Shown in pieces: positions 29,950 through 41,689 of a stretch of DNA of 64,000 bases. Under the pieces are notes generated by a model that saw only the letters and a list, made by a program, of their open reading frames with translations, ran no database searches and was not told where the DNA came from. This stretch comes from Patiria pectinifera (Eukaryota; Echinodermata; Asteroidea; Valvatida; Asterinidae). Within the stretch, counting starts at the first letter, position 1. The number at the start of each line of letters is the position of its first letter. Both the position numbers and the translations under genes were made by a program. The stretch spans positions 14,720,863 through 14,784,862 of the forward strand of contig CM057135.1 of NCBI GenBank assembly GCA_029964075.1, in the 5' to 3' direction.

Positions 29950-31005
29950 AGAATATTCGTCATTACAGATCGAATCCATCTAAGCTGCTGCCTAATGCTC
30001 ATGTTCGGTCGTAAAACCCATACCCCTATCGAACTTGTGCTTGGCGGCCCAGCCACGGACGCAGAGCCACATGATGAATGTGACTATGTCAGTTTACTAA
30101 GGAAGCGGGTGGAGACATTTCATCACCTTGTACGTGAACACCTTGGGCAGTCAGCCACTCGTCAGAAAAGGGACCATGACGCTCGTGTATCCCAAAAATA
30201 ACTACACCGGTGGTGATTTGGTGTACACGAGATCGAGAGACAGCACTAAAACTGTTGGGTTGTCCCCAAAACTGAAACGAGCAAAGCGGAAAGGACCATG
30301 CATCGTTCAGAAGAAACTTATTGACTTGCTGTTTGACATTCGGTCAAAGCAACGGGGGAAAACTAAAATCCTCCACCCTGACCGACTGAAACAGTCAGGG
30401 GTGGATTCAGGAATTTTCGCGGGGCGGGGGTTCATCAGCAGAAAAATCTGGAAATGTTCACAGGTTTTTTTTCTCCGGACGCTTGGACTCCGTAAAATCA
30501 AAAACTGGGCGTGGGGATGGGGGGGGGGGGGCACTGGGGGGTTGGTACCATATTTTAATAGGAGGCGCTGTTCAAATCCGACAATTATTTACACTAGATT
30601 ACAGAATGGTGTACCGTATTTTGAACAGGCAGACATTATACCAGTATAATCTTTGGGGGGTGATACAGCGGGGGAGGTTTCGACTTATTTTTTAGGAAAA
30701 TGTATGAGAATTATTTTTTTACAGAGCTGGGGGGGGGGTTACTCCCCCCCCCCCCCCCGCCCTCTGGATCCGCGCCTGCCACTGCGATGATGTTCCCAAA
30801 TGGATGACGGACTTGCAAAAAACTTTGCGCCTAAACTGTCCTCCGCCTGAGACACCGTCCATTCCTTAGACAGTCCAGAAAAACAGCCCAGAACTACCTG
30901 TTGCAGTCAACGCTCCCCCACAAAAAAACGCAACGACCACTCCCCCATCCGCCGAAGTTCTCGCACTAGGCGTACACCAGCGAAATTCGTAGATCTCGAC
31001 TAGCC
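29950..31005 (+). pseudogene. Fragment of a plus-strand gypsy integrase, interrupted
   Basis: Encodes the end of a Ty3-type pol: MLMFGRKTHTPIELVLGG, then (in another frame) a GPY/F-like stretch with VGLSPKLKRAKRKGPCIV and KILHPDRLK. After an insertion at 30,396-30,778 the tail resumes (DDVPKWMTDLQKTLRLN) and ends with RRTPAKFVDLD and a stop. Several frameshifts are present. No LTRs were recognised. It is an old insertion inside the 27-kb transposon, in the opposite orientation to the gypsy element at 1,929. Confidence 0.7.
30396..30778. mobile_element. Miniature DNA transposon-like insertion
   Basis: Starts CAGGGGTGGATTCAGGA and ends with the near reverse complement (TCTGGATCCGCGCCTG), typical of the CAGGGGCGGATCCAG ends of hAT-like miniature elements. 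It splits the integrase tail of the gypsy fragment. G- and C-runs flank its centre. No clear 8-bp target duplication. Confidence 0.55.
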
Positions 31006-31289
31006 CCCTTCAAGTCCGTTTTCTGTTGACCCCGCTAGGGTCAGGAATGCGGAAGTAAACAATGCAGTGACCGTCCATTCATAAATCCGGACGCAACAGC
31101 TGTGTTTGCGATCACAGTGCATGCAGTGTGTCTAACCAATATTCAAGGACATTGTGGCTGACACTCGAAGAACTCGAACAGTGTACACTAACCTTGTTTT
31201 GTTTATGTTATTTTCCTTCTTGTATTTTCCAAATAAGTTGTTTTTAGTCTCCCTTGCATTTAGTTCTATTATTATTAGTTTAGATGCAA

Positions 31290-31720
31290 AACATCAAAAA
31301 GTGACGGTCACCACGAACTCTATAGAAATATGCTGTGCCCTGCGTAATTCGTGTTTTTGTGTGTTCACTACCTCCATGTCCAACTCCGCCCAAGAACGAC
31401 TAGGGTTTGCCGGCCTCCTGCCGCATGCGAAACTGTTCATCGTATCGTTTCCATCCCCACCCAGGGAATTGCAATGCTGCCATGCGGATTGTCTCAGCAT
31501 ATTTGAGCAATTCTGAAAAGCGCAAAGGGTGACGCACTGAAAAAATAGCCATGAATGTGTGAAAAGCGCTCATCCATTTATCAATAGAATCAAGCTTTTT
31601 GGTCTGTGATGGGGCTGGTCGAAAAATCGCTTTACCGTTTTCCACCGCAGTGGTCAAAGCTGCACCTTTGTCAGCCGTGGCCACCGTCATTACAGTGTTA
31701 TCACGATATAGTACCGCCAA
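31290..31720 (-). pseudogene. DIRS-like element Gag-type domain fragment
   Basis: The frame at 31,400-31,720 includes KLDSIDKWMSAFHTFMAIF and FPGWGWKRYDEQFRMR, and a neighbouring frame continues with SRSWAELDMEVV. The W-x-W-x-x-YD-x-QFR pattern is one I associate with the Gag-like protein of DIRS/tyrosine-recombinase retrotransposons of aquatic animals. Only this piece is present, with a frame change near 31,400. Confidence 0.5.
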
Positions 31721-31749
31721 CTCAATATATTGACTGTTTCAAATTTTTT

Positions 31750-33524
31750 CTTTGATTGCGCTACTAACACAACCCAAGAAGCGGGACGGACTGAATAGAA
31801 GGTATCAGGGTGGGCCTATCAATTGCCGCAAAATCGGTACAAGGACCTGGCATGACTTAAATATAAAAACGGTGAATTCAAACGCAAAATGTTTTAGAAT
31901 AGCCGGGAAAACCTATACTAACTATACACAGTGGAGCATCGCTATACCCAGCAACGCTATACCGAACGTCATCATGGGCTCTATGTTTTCATGTACAAAT
32001 TAATCGTACTGTACATTGTTGTTGAAAAAAGGCAACCGGAAACAGTAACGCAACCTTTTATAATATTAACCATTATTTAGGCGATTTTTCATCAATTCAT
32101 CCGAACTTCCGATTATATAATGAAAACTTTTGGCCCCAAACGCGCAAAAGCTCTGTGTAGTGAGTGCCAACATACAGCCATGCACATACTGTACGTTCAT
32201 GTATGTAGTTGACCTGCAATGCATGTAAATGTACATGCGGTAAACCGGCTGGGGGATTTGGATTGCTCCATTACAGTAATAGGGGTGAACAAAGACTCTC
32301 GATATTTATCAGTGGTTAAACCAAACGCAAATGGTGTTTCGTCAGAAAAAAAGAACCTTGTATAATAATTCATATAATTAAGGACTCCATTATCTTTTAT
32401 TTATACTTTCTACTATGTTCTACCGGACGTTAAAAGCTCCCATCGATCTCATGTCATTTATTGGTCACTGTTTATTGACAGATTCGTACCCATTATTCAA
32501 GTGGAACGGTCCCAAGCTGAACACGTGTAGCTCGGCTATACAAGGCTTTTCAAGGGTCATTTTTGTAAGAAAAGTGCTTATTGGAAGAAAATTTGAGAGA
32601 AAAAATGATCCCTGGATTTAGGACCAATCACAATGAATTTTACATTGAGGAAAGAGGAACTCTTCTACTTCACAAAACCGTTCACCCCAAAGTGTGACAA
32701 CCTTGGGTTCTCGCGCTATGTCAAGATAAAGACGACGGGCCATTAAATAACTGTCCGTTTGGGCTGTTTTTCTATGTTTCTCCATAGACAAATCTGGCGG
32801 AGTGCAAAGCTTTGAAGAAAAAATGATCCCTGGTTTTTCCAAAAATGTTGATGAAACATACATAATCAAGAAGCTTAAAATGTATTCTTTCATATTCCGT
32901 TCACCCCGAATTAATACGATGCTCCGTTCAAAAGATGCAGCGTTTGTTAGACCAAAAGTATCTCAATTTTGAGAGGTTTTACCGTGTTAAAGCTTCGTGT
33001 AGAAAATTCGGGGAGCAGATGCGCGCTAGTTTTCAATATTGTTTGAACGTTGAAGAGTAATACAGGTAGCTTGAATTTTCCCGAAGAATTGAAAGTAAAA
33101 GCCACCCGGTGCATATTGTTAATAAGCAATATCCTGAACCTAAATCACCGACAGCTCAAAAACACACACGGGGACTTGTACCGGCGGACGTACATACATT
33201 GAGTATTGGAGAGGAACCGAGCCAGAAGAAAAATATCAACTCAACAAAATCGCGCTAAACATAACATGAGGAACCGAACGCCATTTACACTGCTCATGCT
33301 GCTTGTGAACCATGGCCTGATTTACGATCCAAATCCGATGATGATCTGATGTACCTCGAACATCATAATGGTAGAGATTTCCCCGCCAAAGTTCGAAATT
33401 ATTATCAGTTATCCTGCATTTTCTACAGCTTAAAGTTTTGCAGCTTTGATTTTGTGCCCCGAGCCCCCCCCCCCCCCAAAAAAAATCGCAATCGAAGCGG
33501 AAAGTGCGCGGCGCATGGAAATCA
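31750..33524. other. Interior region without recognised genes
   Basis: No supported coding sequence. A C-run (33,463-33,477) followed by an A-run is the only low-complexity feature. Confidence 0.4.
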
Positions 33525-33674
33525 ATGCTCATTTCATATACGTGTAGTCTGGTTTCCTGTCATTTTCCCCCGACGTCCAGACACAGTTGTTCAACCCGGT
33601 ACCTTAAATGCTGTGGAACTGGTGAGGTTATAGAATCATGTGATTGCAAACATATATGTTGTCAGTGTTTGTAA
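33525..33674 (+). CDS. Short cysteine-rich ORF (49 residues), uncertain
   Basis: An ATG-initiated frame with 10 Cys in 49 residues, including CCGTGEVIESCDCKHICCQC near its end. The Cys spacing could bind zinc or form disulfides, or this may be one exon of a longer gene. There is no signal peptide. I do not recognise a family, and a frame of this length could arise by chance. Confidence 0.25.
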   Translation: MLISYTCSLVSCHFPPTSRHSCSTRYLKCCGTGEVIESCDCKHICCQCL

Positions 33675-33799
33675 ATGCTGCGGTTTCCGTACCTGTGCAA
33701 CTAAACAGGATGGTCAACAGAGTTGGGAAAAACAAGAGATTAATACACTTGACAAGACTAGTAATGACGACATGTGTAGGCATCCGGGGGCCTCCCGAT

Positions 33800-34460
33800 A
33801 TTCAGAAGGCTCGGTTGTCCGAAGGTTCTTTAGTACGAAAGTTCGATATTCCGAAAGCACATCATTTCCATAATAGGGGGCTCGTTAGTCCAACAATGAT
33901 TCGTTAATCCAAACAGTTGTTGAAATAGTCCGAAGGTTCAATAATCCGAAGGTTCCTTAGTCCGAAGGTTCATTTGTCCGAAGGTTCGGTAGTCATAATT
34001 AAGAATAAGGTCCGAAGGTCCGAATCAACAATAGGGTTCAATAGTCCCAAGGTTCACTATTCCGAATTGATAACAAGGTTCGATAAATCCAATAGTCCGA
34101 ATGGGCAATAAGGTCCGATAGTCCGAAGTGTCAGACTAACGAACCGTATTGTCCATTCGGATTATCGAACCTTATTCTCAATTCGGACTAGCGAACCTTA
34201 TTGTCAATTCGGACTATCGAACCCTACCGTATATTCGGACTATCAAACCTTATCAGCTATTCGGACTACCGAGCCTTATTGTCGATTTGGACCGATCGAA
34301 CCCTATTGTCGATTCGGACCGATCGAACCATATTGTCTTTTCGGACTACCAAACCTTCAAATTAATTAACCTTAATCTATTTTTGGGCAATATCCCTTCG
34401 GACTATCGAACTTTCGGACTAGTGAACCTTCGGAGTAATGAACCTTCGGACTAAAAAACC
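33800..34460. repeat. Mirror-image array of TTCGGACTA/GGTTC repeats
   Basis: From about 33,800 to 34,130 the plus strand repeats CCGAAGGTTC-type units (tagtCCGAAGGTTCaata). From about 34,150 to 34,450 it repeats the complement (TTCGGACTATCGAACCTTA). Spacing is irregular (18-30 bp). The whole is an imperfect 650-bp palindrome centred near 34,140. Confidence 0.9.
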
Positions 34461-34646
34461 TTCAGACTATTGGGCTGTAATCAGGCATTCAATCACTTGT
34501 GGGATATGTTGTTTTTCAAGAGACTTCAGTTACTTTGCAATTTTGCTTTATATAATTGCATTGAAACATTTCATGTCCCATGACATCATTTTATTCGTTT
34601 CGTTCAGTCATTTTAAGTTCATCAATTATTTTTCCTCTGGTTACAG

Positions 34647-35341
34647 GACGTCCCACTTCGAAGACATCTCAGACTCGATACAGAGGTGAGAAATTCATTA
34701 TGGTCCAATATAATACATTTTACTTTTTATGAAAATAGTGACACCGCAAACATTTTTTGAAGCGTTGTTAATAGCATCGGCAGAATGGATCAACAAAGAT
34801 CAGAAAGCGATTTCCATTTTTTACCCAAAAAGGGGGGAAAATGGAAAAATTTATTTCCAGACACCTCATGCACGATGGTATTATTTCATTTCAATAAGTA
34901 CTTTTGGCAAAGATTCAAAATTTAACTTTATAACGTATCATTTAAATATATATTTAGTTGGCATCGATAACAAAATCTAAATATATCATGCAGCGTGTGA
35001 TCATTCAAGAACAATATGATGCCGAAAGTGCATAATATACACAATTAGCATATTTTAATGCACTAATTAATTGCAAATTGAAACATTTATTTTGTAACTG
35101 AGAAGGCATCAACTCTTTCGGCATGGCTAAAGATTTTGATAAACGGGTGGGTTTAGAAGGTGGGTGGGAGGGATGCTAGGAATCATGTTTGAGTTTTAAG
35201 ACATTAATTTATTCTTGTTTTTTTCTTTTTTTCCCAATTAGGTTTCGTTCAGAGGGGAGACTGGTCCGAGTACAATGGATGAAGATGACACAATTCCACT
35301 CCCAGATGAATTGTAATTACATGGTGTATCTCTTCAATAAA
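34647..35341 (+). CDS. Possible last two exons of an unknown gene
   Basis: Exon 34,647-34,685 (39 bp, 13 codons) is bounded by TTACAG and GTGAGA. A final exon starts at 35,242 after a pyrimidine-rich TTTTTTCCCAATTAG and keeps the frame open for 24 codons to a TAA at 35,314. AATAAA follows at 35,336. The combined C-terminus is acidic (STMDEDDTIPLPDEL). Upstream exons could not be placed. It could be cargo of the 27-kb transposon, a fragment of a captured gene, or chance. Confidence 0.35.
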
Positions 35342-35399
35342 GCCCTGCGCACACATTCAACATCGTTGGTTTCCTTTAAGTAGCAAAAAAGGAGCTCAT

Positions 35400-36984
35400 T
35401 TAAATGAGTTTGTCAAGAAAAACAATTAAAAATGTATTTCAAGAAGTTGTGTTTAAGAAAGCAAAACCAGATCCAACATTATTGGAAAAGGGACCTGATA
35501 GGTGACAAATATCCCCCCTATGTTGATTAATGTAATCAAATCAAGTAGCACCATTCTGATAACATATTATCCTAAAGCCTCTGTTTTCATAGTAGTTAAG
35601 AGTTTCTATTAAAAGATGTTTTTATTGTATGCATGTGTTCCGTTTCATTGTTCATTGAAATACAATGTCATTTGCGTCTACTAAAGGTTATTGCTTCAAA
35701 GGGTTAAATAGTTAGCGAACATGGATTATTACCTTCATACACTGTTGACTATAACAAGACTACATGTGGGGGCACAGTCGCGCAGGCGAATTCTTCTAGG
35801 TACAAAAACATGTATACAAAGATCTAGGACCCAAGGAGCTCGAACTCCAAGACTTCAAAAGTAAAAAGATGGTCGCCGCACTCCAAATCAACAATAAAAA
35901 AGACCTGGCGGCCAGCTTGCTAACTTGCTCACGTCCTTAATCTCTACACAATAGAGATCCACGCTCAATCAATGCCAGAAGTGAGACTTTGCATTGCCTT
36001 GAAGCATACCACGCTAAATGCGCATGCGCCGTTGTCATACATCGCCAATCAATGATTTTGAAGTATTTGTTCGCAACTGGATATTATACAAAATATTGAA
36101 TGCTTCGAGTGGTGTAGTATGACTAGCCTCCCGAGGTGATCCATGAAGTGTTCTATTTTTCCCGTGGCGAAGCCGAGCGACAATAGAATGCTCGATAGAT
36201 TACCAAGTTTTACTACACCACGAGATAAGGCAGTCAATATTTGCTTTATAAAGCCTCTTCCGGCCCACAGATTCTGCTTGATTTTAAGTGATAACTGATT
36301 ATTTTAATCTGAATACAATAAAATTTTCTTCTATTTGAATACGAAATAAGTTGACAATTAATTTCCTCTTTTTCTAATACCCCTTCACGAAACAATACGC
36401 GCAACACGCAAAACCACACACCTTTATGCATGGTTGCTATGGGTGTAGCACTTATGGCCGTGCACTGAAAGATAGCAAAATAGAAAGTACCATGTGACTC
36501 GGTCTCAACCAATCAAGACACAGAATCTGCGGATCAGGTGTTATAATATACAAATAATGAGTGGATCAAAGTGAAATGGAAGGAATATTAATACAAAGTA
36601 AAATCTGGACTTGCCGAGTGAACTGGATAAGTCCAGATTGTACCGAGCAATAATATTCCTCCCGATTCCAAAATTTATGTACTTGATCTTTTATTACAAT
36701 ACAAAATTAATGGAAAATGTGTTTCTCTCTTCCAAACCACCCCTTGCGAAAATGTTTGAACCCAACTCTGTGGCGCTGGCTCTTTGGAACAATACGCACT
36801 ATACCCGAAACGCTGAACGCGCACATCAGCATGCATTTGCACACAAATACCGCGTCATGGAACAAGCATCGATTCTATACAATGTATATCGGTTATATAA
36901 TAAGGGAATAAAATGTGTGTTCCGGAGGTTTTTTAACACTCTGTTTAAAACCGGTGTGAGTCTGGATGGGTGATAATTACCCGA
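35400..36984. other. Interior region, one foldback, no genes recognised
   Basis: No supported coding sequence. An inverted pair CGAGTGGTGTAGTA (36,106-36,119) and TACTACACCACGAG (36,212-36,225) brackets 92 bp and may mark a small foldback element. Confidence 0.4.
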
Positions 36985-38215
36985 GGTGAAGAAAGATGTA
37001 TTATCTGGCAAGCGCTCATTGCGTGCGAAAAGGTTTCTGACTGTGTCAATGGAGGGCGCTGTTTTTTTTTGTATTGCAAAATTTTCAGCGTTTTTATTCC
37101 TGATTTTCTCATTCCCAAACAAACTGTGGATCAGGGAACAAGTTTTTTTTTTTTAGATATTGTACATCATAATCTTCATGGCTGGAAAGATTTATAACAT
37201 TCGACGGACTAGATCGCGTTTCTCAAAAACTAACGCGTTTTCGGCCTCTCGTCCCACGGACTACATCTTAAAAACTTTGTTCCCCGGTCCACAGTTTGTT
37301 TTGGAATCAGAAAATCTGGGACAAAAGCTAAACAGTTCTGCATATGAAAAGAAAACATAGGAAACAGCGTCCTCTATCGACAAGTCAGAAACCTTTTCGC
37401 ACGCAATGATTGTTTGCCAGATAATATTTCTTATATTTTTTTTTTTATCTAAGACATAACTTTTTAAAAAAATATTTCTGAAGTTCAGATGCTCCACCGG
37501 ATGCCGCACACTTCTATTATTGTTGAAAACACTATTCTATCTGATCCGGGGTTTAACAATACCAATCGATGTTTATGTGGCTAATACATAACATTCAATC
37601 TTAAATTTGAAACTTTACCATTTCATGTTGGCTTTCGGTGAGAAATAACAAAAATCTAGAATTGAATATGAAAGTATCATCTAGCAAGCATTCGTTGGCA
37701 GAATTCGGGCGGGTCTTGTTCTTGACACGGGTATTTCATTCTCTTACAAACCCCAACGGATGGTGGTATGCGATTCTGTTCCGATCGTGTTCCCGCCGTT
37801 CGAGTGCGCGAACAATAAAAAAAATACTCGAGTCAAGAATAGGCCGCCCGAACTCAGACGGTCAGTCATTGCGCGAGAAAAGGTTTCTCACTATGTCAAT
37901 GGAGGGCGCTATTTCTATTTTTTCCCTCATGTAGAGTTTTTGACGTCTTTATCCCAGATTTTTTTCACTCCCAAACAAAATGTGGATCGGGGAACAATTT
38001 TTTTTCGGTAGTGTACACCATAATCTACATGTCGGTGAAGGTTCGTAAAATTCGGAGAACCAGACCGCATGGCGAGCAAAAAAAAAGGCCTCGTCCCACG
38101 GACTAATGGTACATAATAATCTACATGTCTGGAAAATTGTGTGTAAAATTCGGCGGACCAGATCGCGTATCTCGAAAACTAAAGCGATTTCGGCCTCTCG
38201 TCCAACGGACTATTA
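36985..38215. repeat. Three related copies of a ~170-bp sequence, two of them inverted
   Basis: Copy 1 (about 36,985-37,150) and copy 2 (about 37,265-37,440, reverse complement) share GTGCGAAAAGGTTTCTGAC and AACAAACTGTGGA. Copy 3 (about 37,855-38,010) has the same order as copy 1. Flanking TTCGGCCTCTCGTCCCACGG recurs at about 37,240 and in variant form at 38,090 and 38,190. This looks like a decayed inverted-repeat transposon with a partial duplicate. Confidence 0.7.
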
Positions 38216-38269
38216 AATATGTATATGCTACGGAAGCGTATTTGGACATGACCGAACAATATATTTTTT

Positions 38270-38535
38270 TGGCCCACTATTACGCCCGGGCAGATTGCTA
38301 TTTTGCCCGGACAGATTATTATTACGCCCGGACAGATTGCTTTTTCGCCCTGCCGGATTTTTATTTCGCCCTGGTGATTTACTATTTCGCCAGGGCAGGA
38401 TTACTTTTTCGCTCGGACAGATTTATATTTCGCCCTGGCGGATTAGTATTTCGCCAGGGCGGAATACTATTTGGCCCGGACGGATTTATATTTCGCCTGG
38501 GCGAATTAATATTTCACCCGGACGGATTACATTTT
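38270..38535 (+). repeat. Tandem repeat of ~20-bp CGCCCGGACAGATT units
   Basis: About 13 imperfect units of the pattern (C)GCCCGGACAGATTnnTATTT, e.g. at 38,283, 38,304, 38,325 and onwards. Open frames through it reflect the repeat, not a gene. Confidence 0.85.
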
Positions 38536-38539
38536 GAGC

Positions 38540-41267
38540 TTTTTTTGAGATCAAAAGGCAGCTCAAATTATCCCAAATGCTGATATTTGATAGTGTTTTA
38601 GGAACCTTTTCGGCCGCTTAATATTTTAAAATACTTTTTTGCGTTATCAGTCTGTTTATCTCACTTTTACAGTTGGGGGATCATTTACACAATTATACAT
38701 CATAAACTGTAAACGTTGACTGAACATCCCAACACATAGTAGTACACATTACCGTGACGTCATTGGGAGGTCATCAGGTATTAAAACTCAATTCACGTGA
38801 TTTTCGTTCATTTATAAATCATGTAATAAACGGCAGAATACATGTTAAAATCGGTACGTGTTTTTTTTCAAAGTTCAGTTTTCCTTCCGAACGAAATGTA
38901 ATGCCCTTTAACAAATAAATGTGCCCGTTTGCTTCTTAAGGTATTTATACCAATTTCTAAGGTGTTTTTAAACGGCGCGCTTCAAAAGTTATTTGTCGGC
39001 CGATTTTTGATGTCAAACGATATCTCATTGGAAAGCAAAAACTAATGCTAAAAATTCAATTCAATTTGAAATTAATAATATTTTACAAGGTGCCACGCCC
39101 AAGAAGTCCTAACTGTAATGCTCTCTCGTCTAATCAACTGCGGACGGTGATATGGGTTGTCAATATTAGGGTTTTAGGAATTTTGACAAATATTCTCATT
39201 GATCTTGCTTCAAAACGTTCCTAGAAATGCCAACAAAAGACAGATTTTTAAAAAAAGTTCATGCCGTCCTAGTAAGTTATGACGTCATCACACCATTACT
39301 TGCAGTTCAAAACCCCTGAATTAGTATATTTAGTGTGCCTCTCAAGTTATTTCTCAATGCATTTCGAAGTAAACGTCAAGCAGCTTCTGCTTTCGAATCA
39401 AGGCAATATCCATCACACAAGATAATAAATGTACGCGGTGTATTAAACATTGCAACTAACATTTTAATTGCTTGCAATTTAATACCCGGTAACGTCATGA
39501 TAACGTCACACAATTTGTCCACTTTTGCAAAAAAGGGTATATTTTCAGACTAGGTTTCCTCTTCAACCTATTTTAAGGATTGTGTCTCAAATTTTTAACG
39601 TTACGTTTGACGATCCGCTATTCCGGTGCCCACCCAGAAAAGAGAGGTCAAGCGACGTTTCCTTGAGAATGTAGTTTATTCATCCGAATGTCTGTTTTCT
39701 TCCAGATAATAAAGTATTTTAATTTTCATTCATTTCATAATTTTTGGCGAACGAAAGTCACGTTTATGAAGAAAATCAGTCCTATGGTAATACCTGATGA
39801 CATCACAGTAACGTCACGGGTAGTACTAGTACGGTAATGACTCATGATTAATGTTCAGTCCCATTTTCAAGTTTATGAACTTTTTTGGTTTTGATAAATT
39901 CAACGGTAATTTGAAGCAGTTTTTACATTCCTTTTGATTGTTTTAACAATGTTTTATTTACAGTTTTATCACATAAGCATGATATTTAATTGGATATTTT
40001 TAGCAACGCGCAACCCCCAATTTAAAACGAAAAATATATGCGAGAGAAAAAAATGGAGCCAACTTAATTCGAGGTGACTATCCAGCTTGATGATGCATTT
40101 TGAATTTTGTCGGAGACATAATGAGCTCCGTGCGCTACCAAAAGAGGGCGCCCTTTTTCTTAGCAACGACATCCCATGGTAGCAGACCAGTAAATAAACT
40201 TCCATAGACCGCAATGGAAAATGCTCCCACTTCAAAAATTCGGGAAAAATACTCACAACTCTCCAAGGTGTTCGAGACACACATCAAAGTAAAGCTTATT
40301 TCATCATCTTTCATTTTCATTTCAATTTTCGGGGGGTCAACTGATGACTTTTAGGAGAAATTTCCATCTGAAGATGATCACCCCTGAAAATAGTCCTGAA
40401 GCCCATCGCCATTTTGAAAAACGATGCCTACACTCCATTGCAAAGTAGAGCGCTTTTAGGGTCCAAATTACATCAAAATTACACAGAACTGCAAGCTCCA
40501 AGTCCTGTGCACGGTTTCCACCCATATTTTTTACAAACCCTCAAGTTCATGGCCCACAGCATGCTCAAATACCGAAGATTTTGAAGGCATGCAAATCGTG
40601 AATTGGCCGGCGCAGGCAATTTCGGACCGATTTACTGGTCTGCACCCCCATGGAAGGGACATTTCGCTGGTTGACGCGCACCGTTCCTTGTGTGTGACGC
40701 GCGTACACCAGGGATTTGTTATATGTAAACGCAGTGGCCGCGCTTTGCTGCAGCTATTGAATTGCACTCAGGCAAGATGGCGTCGGTCGGTCACCCCAAC
40801 TGTACTTCCTTTGCCGGTGAGGGGGTACTTGTGAACGGAGCGGATACCTACTGCTCTACGGGCATAAATAAACATGTTTGTGCACAAACCTACGGAAATA
40901 ATAGGTACGCATAACGTTCGTTTGCCCCACGCCATGTGCGTTGAGCGTCCATGACGAAACAGGGAAATTTGTGCACACTATATGCGGACTCTATGGCGCG
41001 TACGCACGTGCTGCCGAGAATTTCATAGCGCTGGTTAACAATAAGCAGAAAAGTTGTGCTTAGGCAACTTCATGAAAATCATGCTGTTGTTTGAGCACTA
41101 TTTCATGCTAACGGTTGCGCGCGCATGGAGATTTCGATTGTTACGTCACTGATTTAAGCAAAGTTTTCTTCTGGGGTTAAGCGTGATTTTGCTGTGCTTA
41201 ATGCTTTAACGGTCCCTATAATATGAGATAGATGGAGGTTCGGTAAGCACAAAGTCGGCTGTTAAGC
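38540..41267. other. Interior region without recognised genes
   Basis: 2.7 kb without supported coding sequence, array or domain, ending at the right inverted repeat. Confidence 0.4.
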
Positions 41268-41689
41268 AGTTCAGGACATTCCACACAAAGCGAATTCGAA
41301 CATGAGCGAGGATATAGAGGCAGGGGTGGCCGTTTTTAAGATATATCGGTATACCATCAGTATTTTAAATGTAATAATAACCTTAATTACTTCTTTGTTT
41401 TTGTAACATTAATATTTTCAAAGCGTTCTGTGTTCGAAACGGGGTAGAGGGCGCCCTGTGAACAGCGTAGTGACTGAATTGCACCATAGTAGGCGCACGT
41501 ACGTGCTCGTAACTTGATACAAAAAAAACTCACCCGTCTTTCAGTAATACAGACAGCAATTTTTGTTTTTCATTATTTTGCAATAACGAGGCCATGATTT
41601 ACCATGCAACCAAGAACCAAATCACGTAGATGATCTACAATAAATGCATCCGAGAACCACATACTTTACAAATTACATGTACATGTACT

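Noticed and set aside
30396..30778. hAT miniature element with an 8-bp duplication
   Set aside because: The ends look hAT-like, but the flanking 8-mers (GAAACAGT and CCACTGCG) do not match, so the superfamily is left open.
34149..34454. 101-residue ORF in the TTCGGACTA repeat
   Set aside because: Its residues follow the repeat unit; no protein pattern beyond that.
38125..38583. 152-residue ORF in the CGCCCGGACAGATT repeat
   Set aside because: The periodic YFARTDYY pattern is a translation of the tandem repeat.
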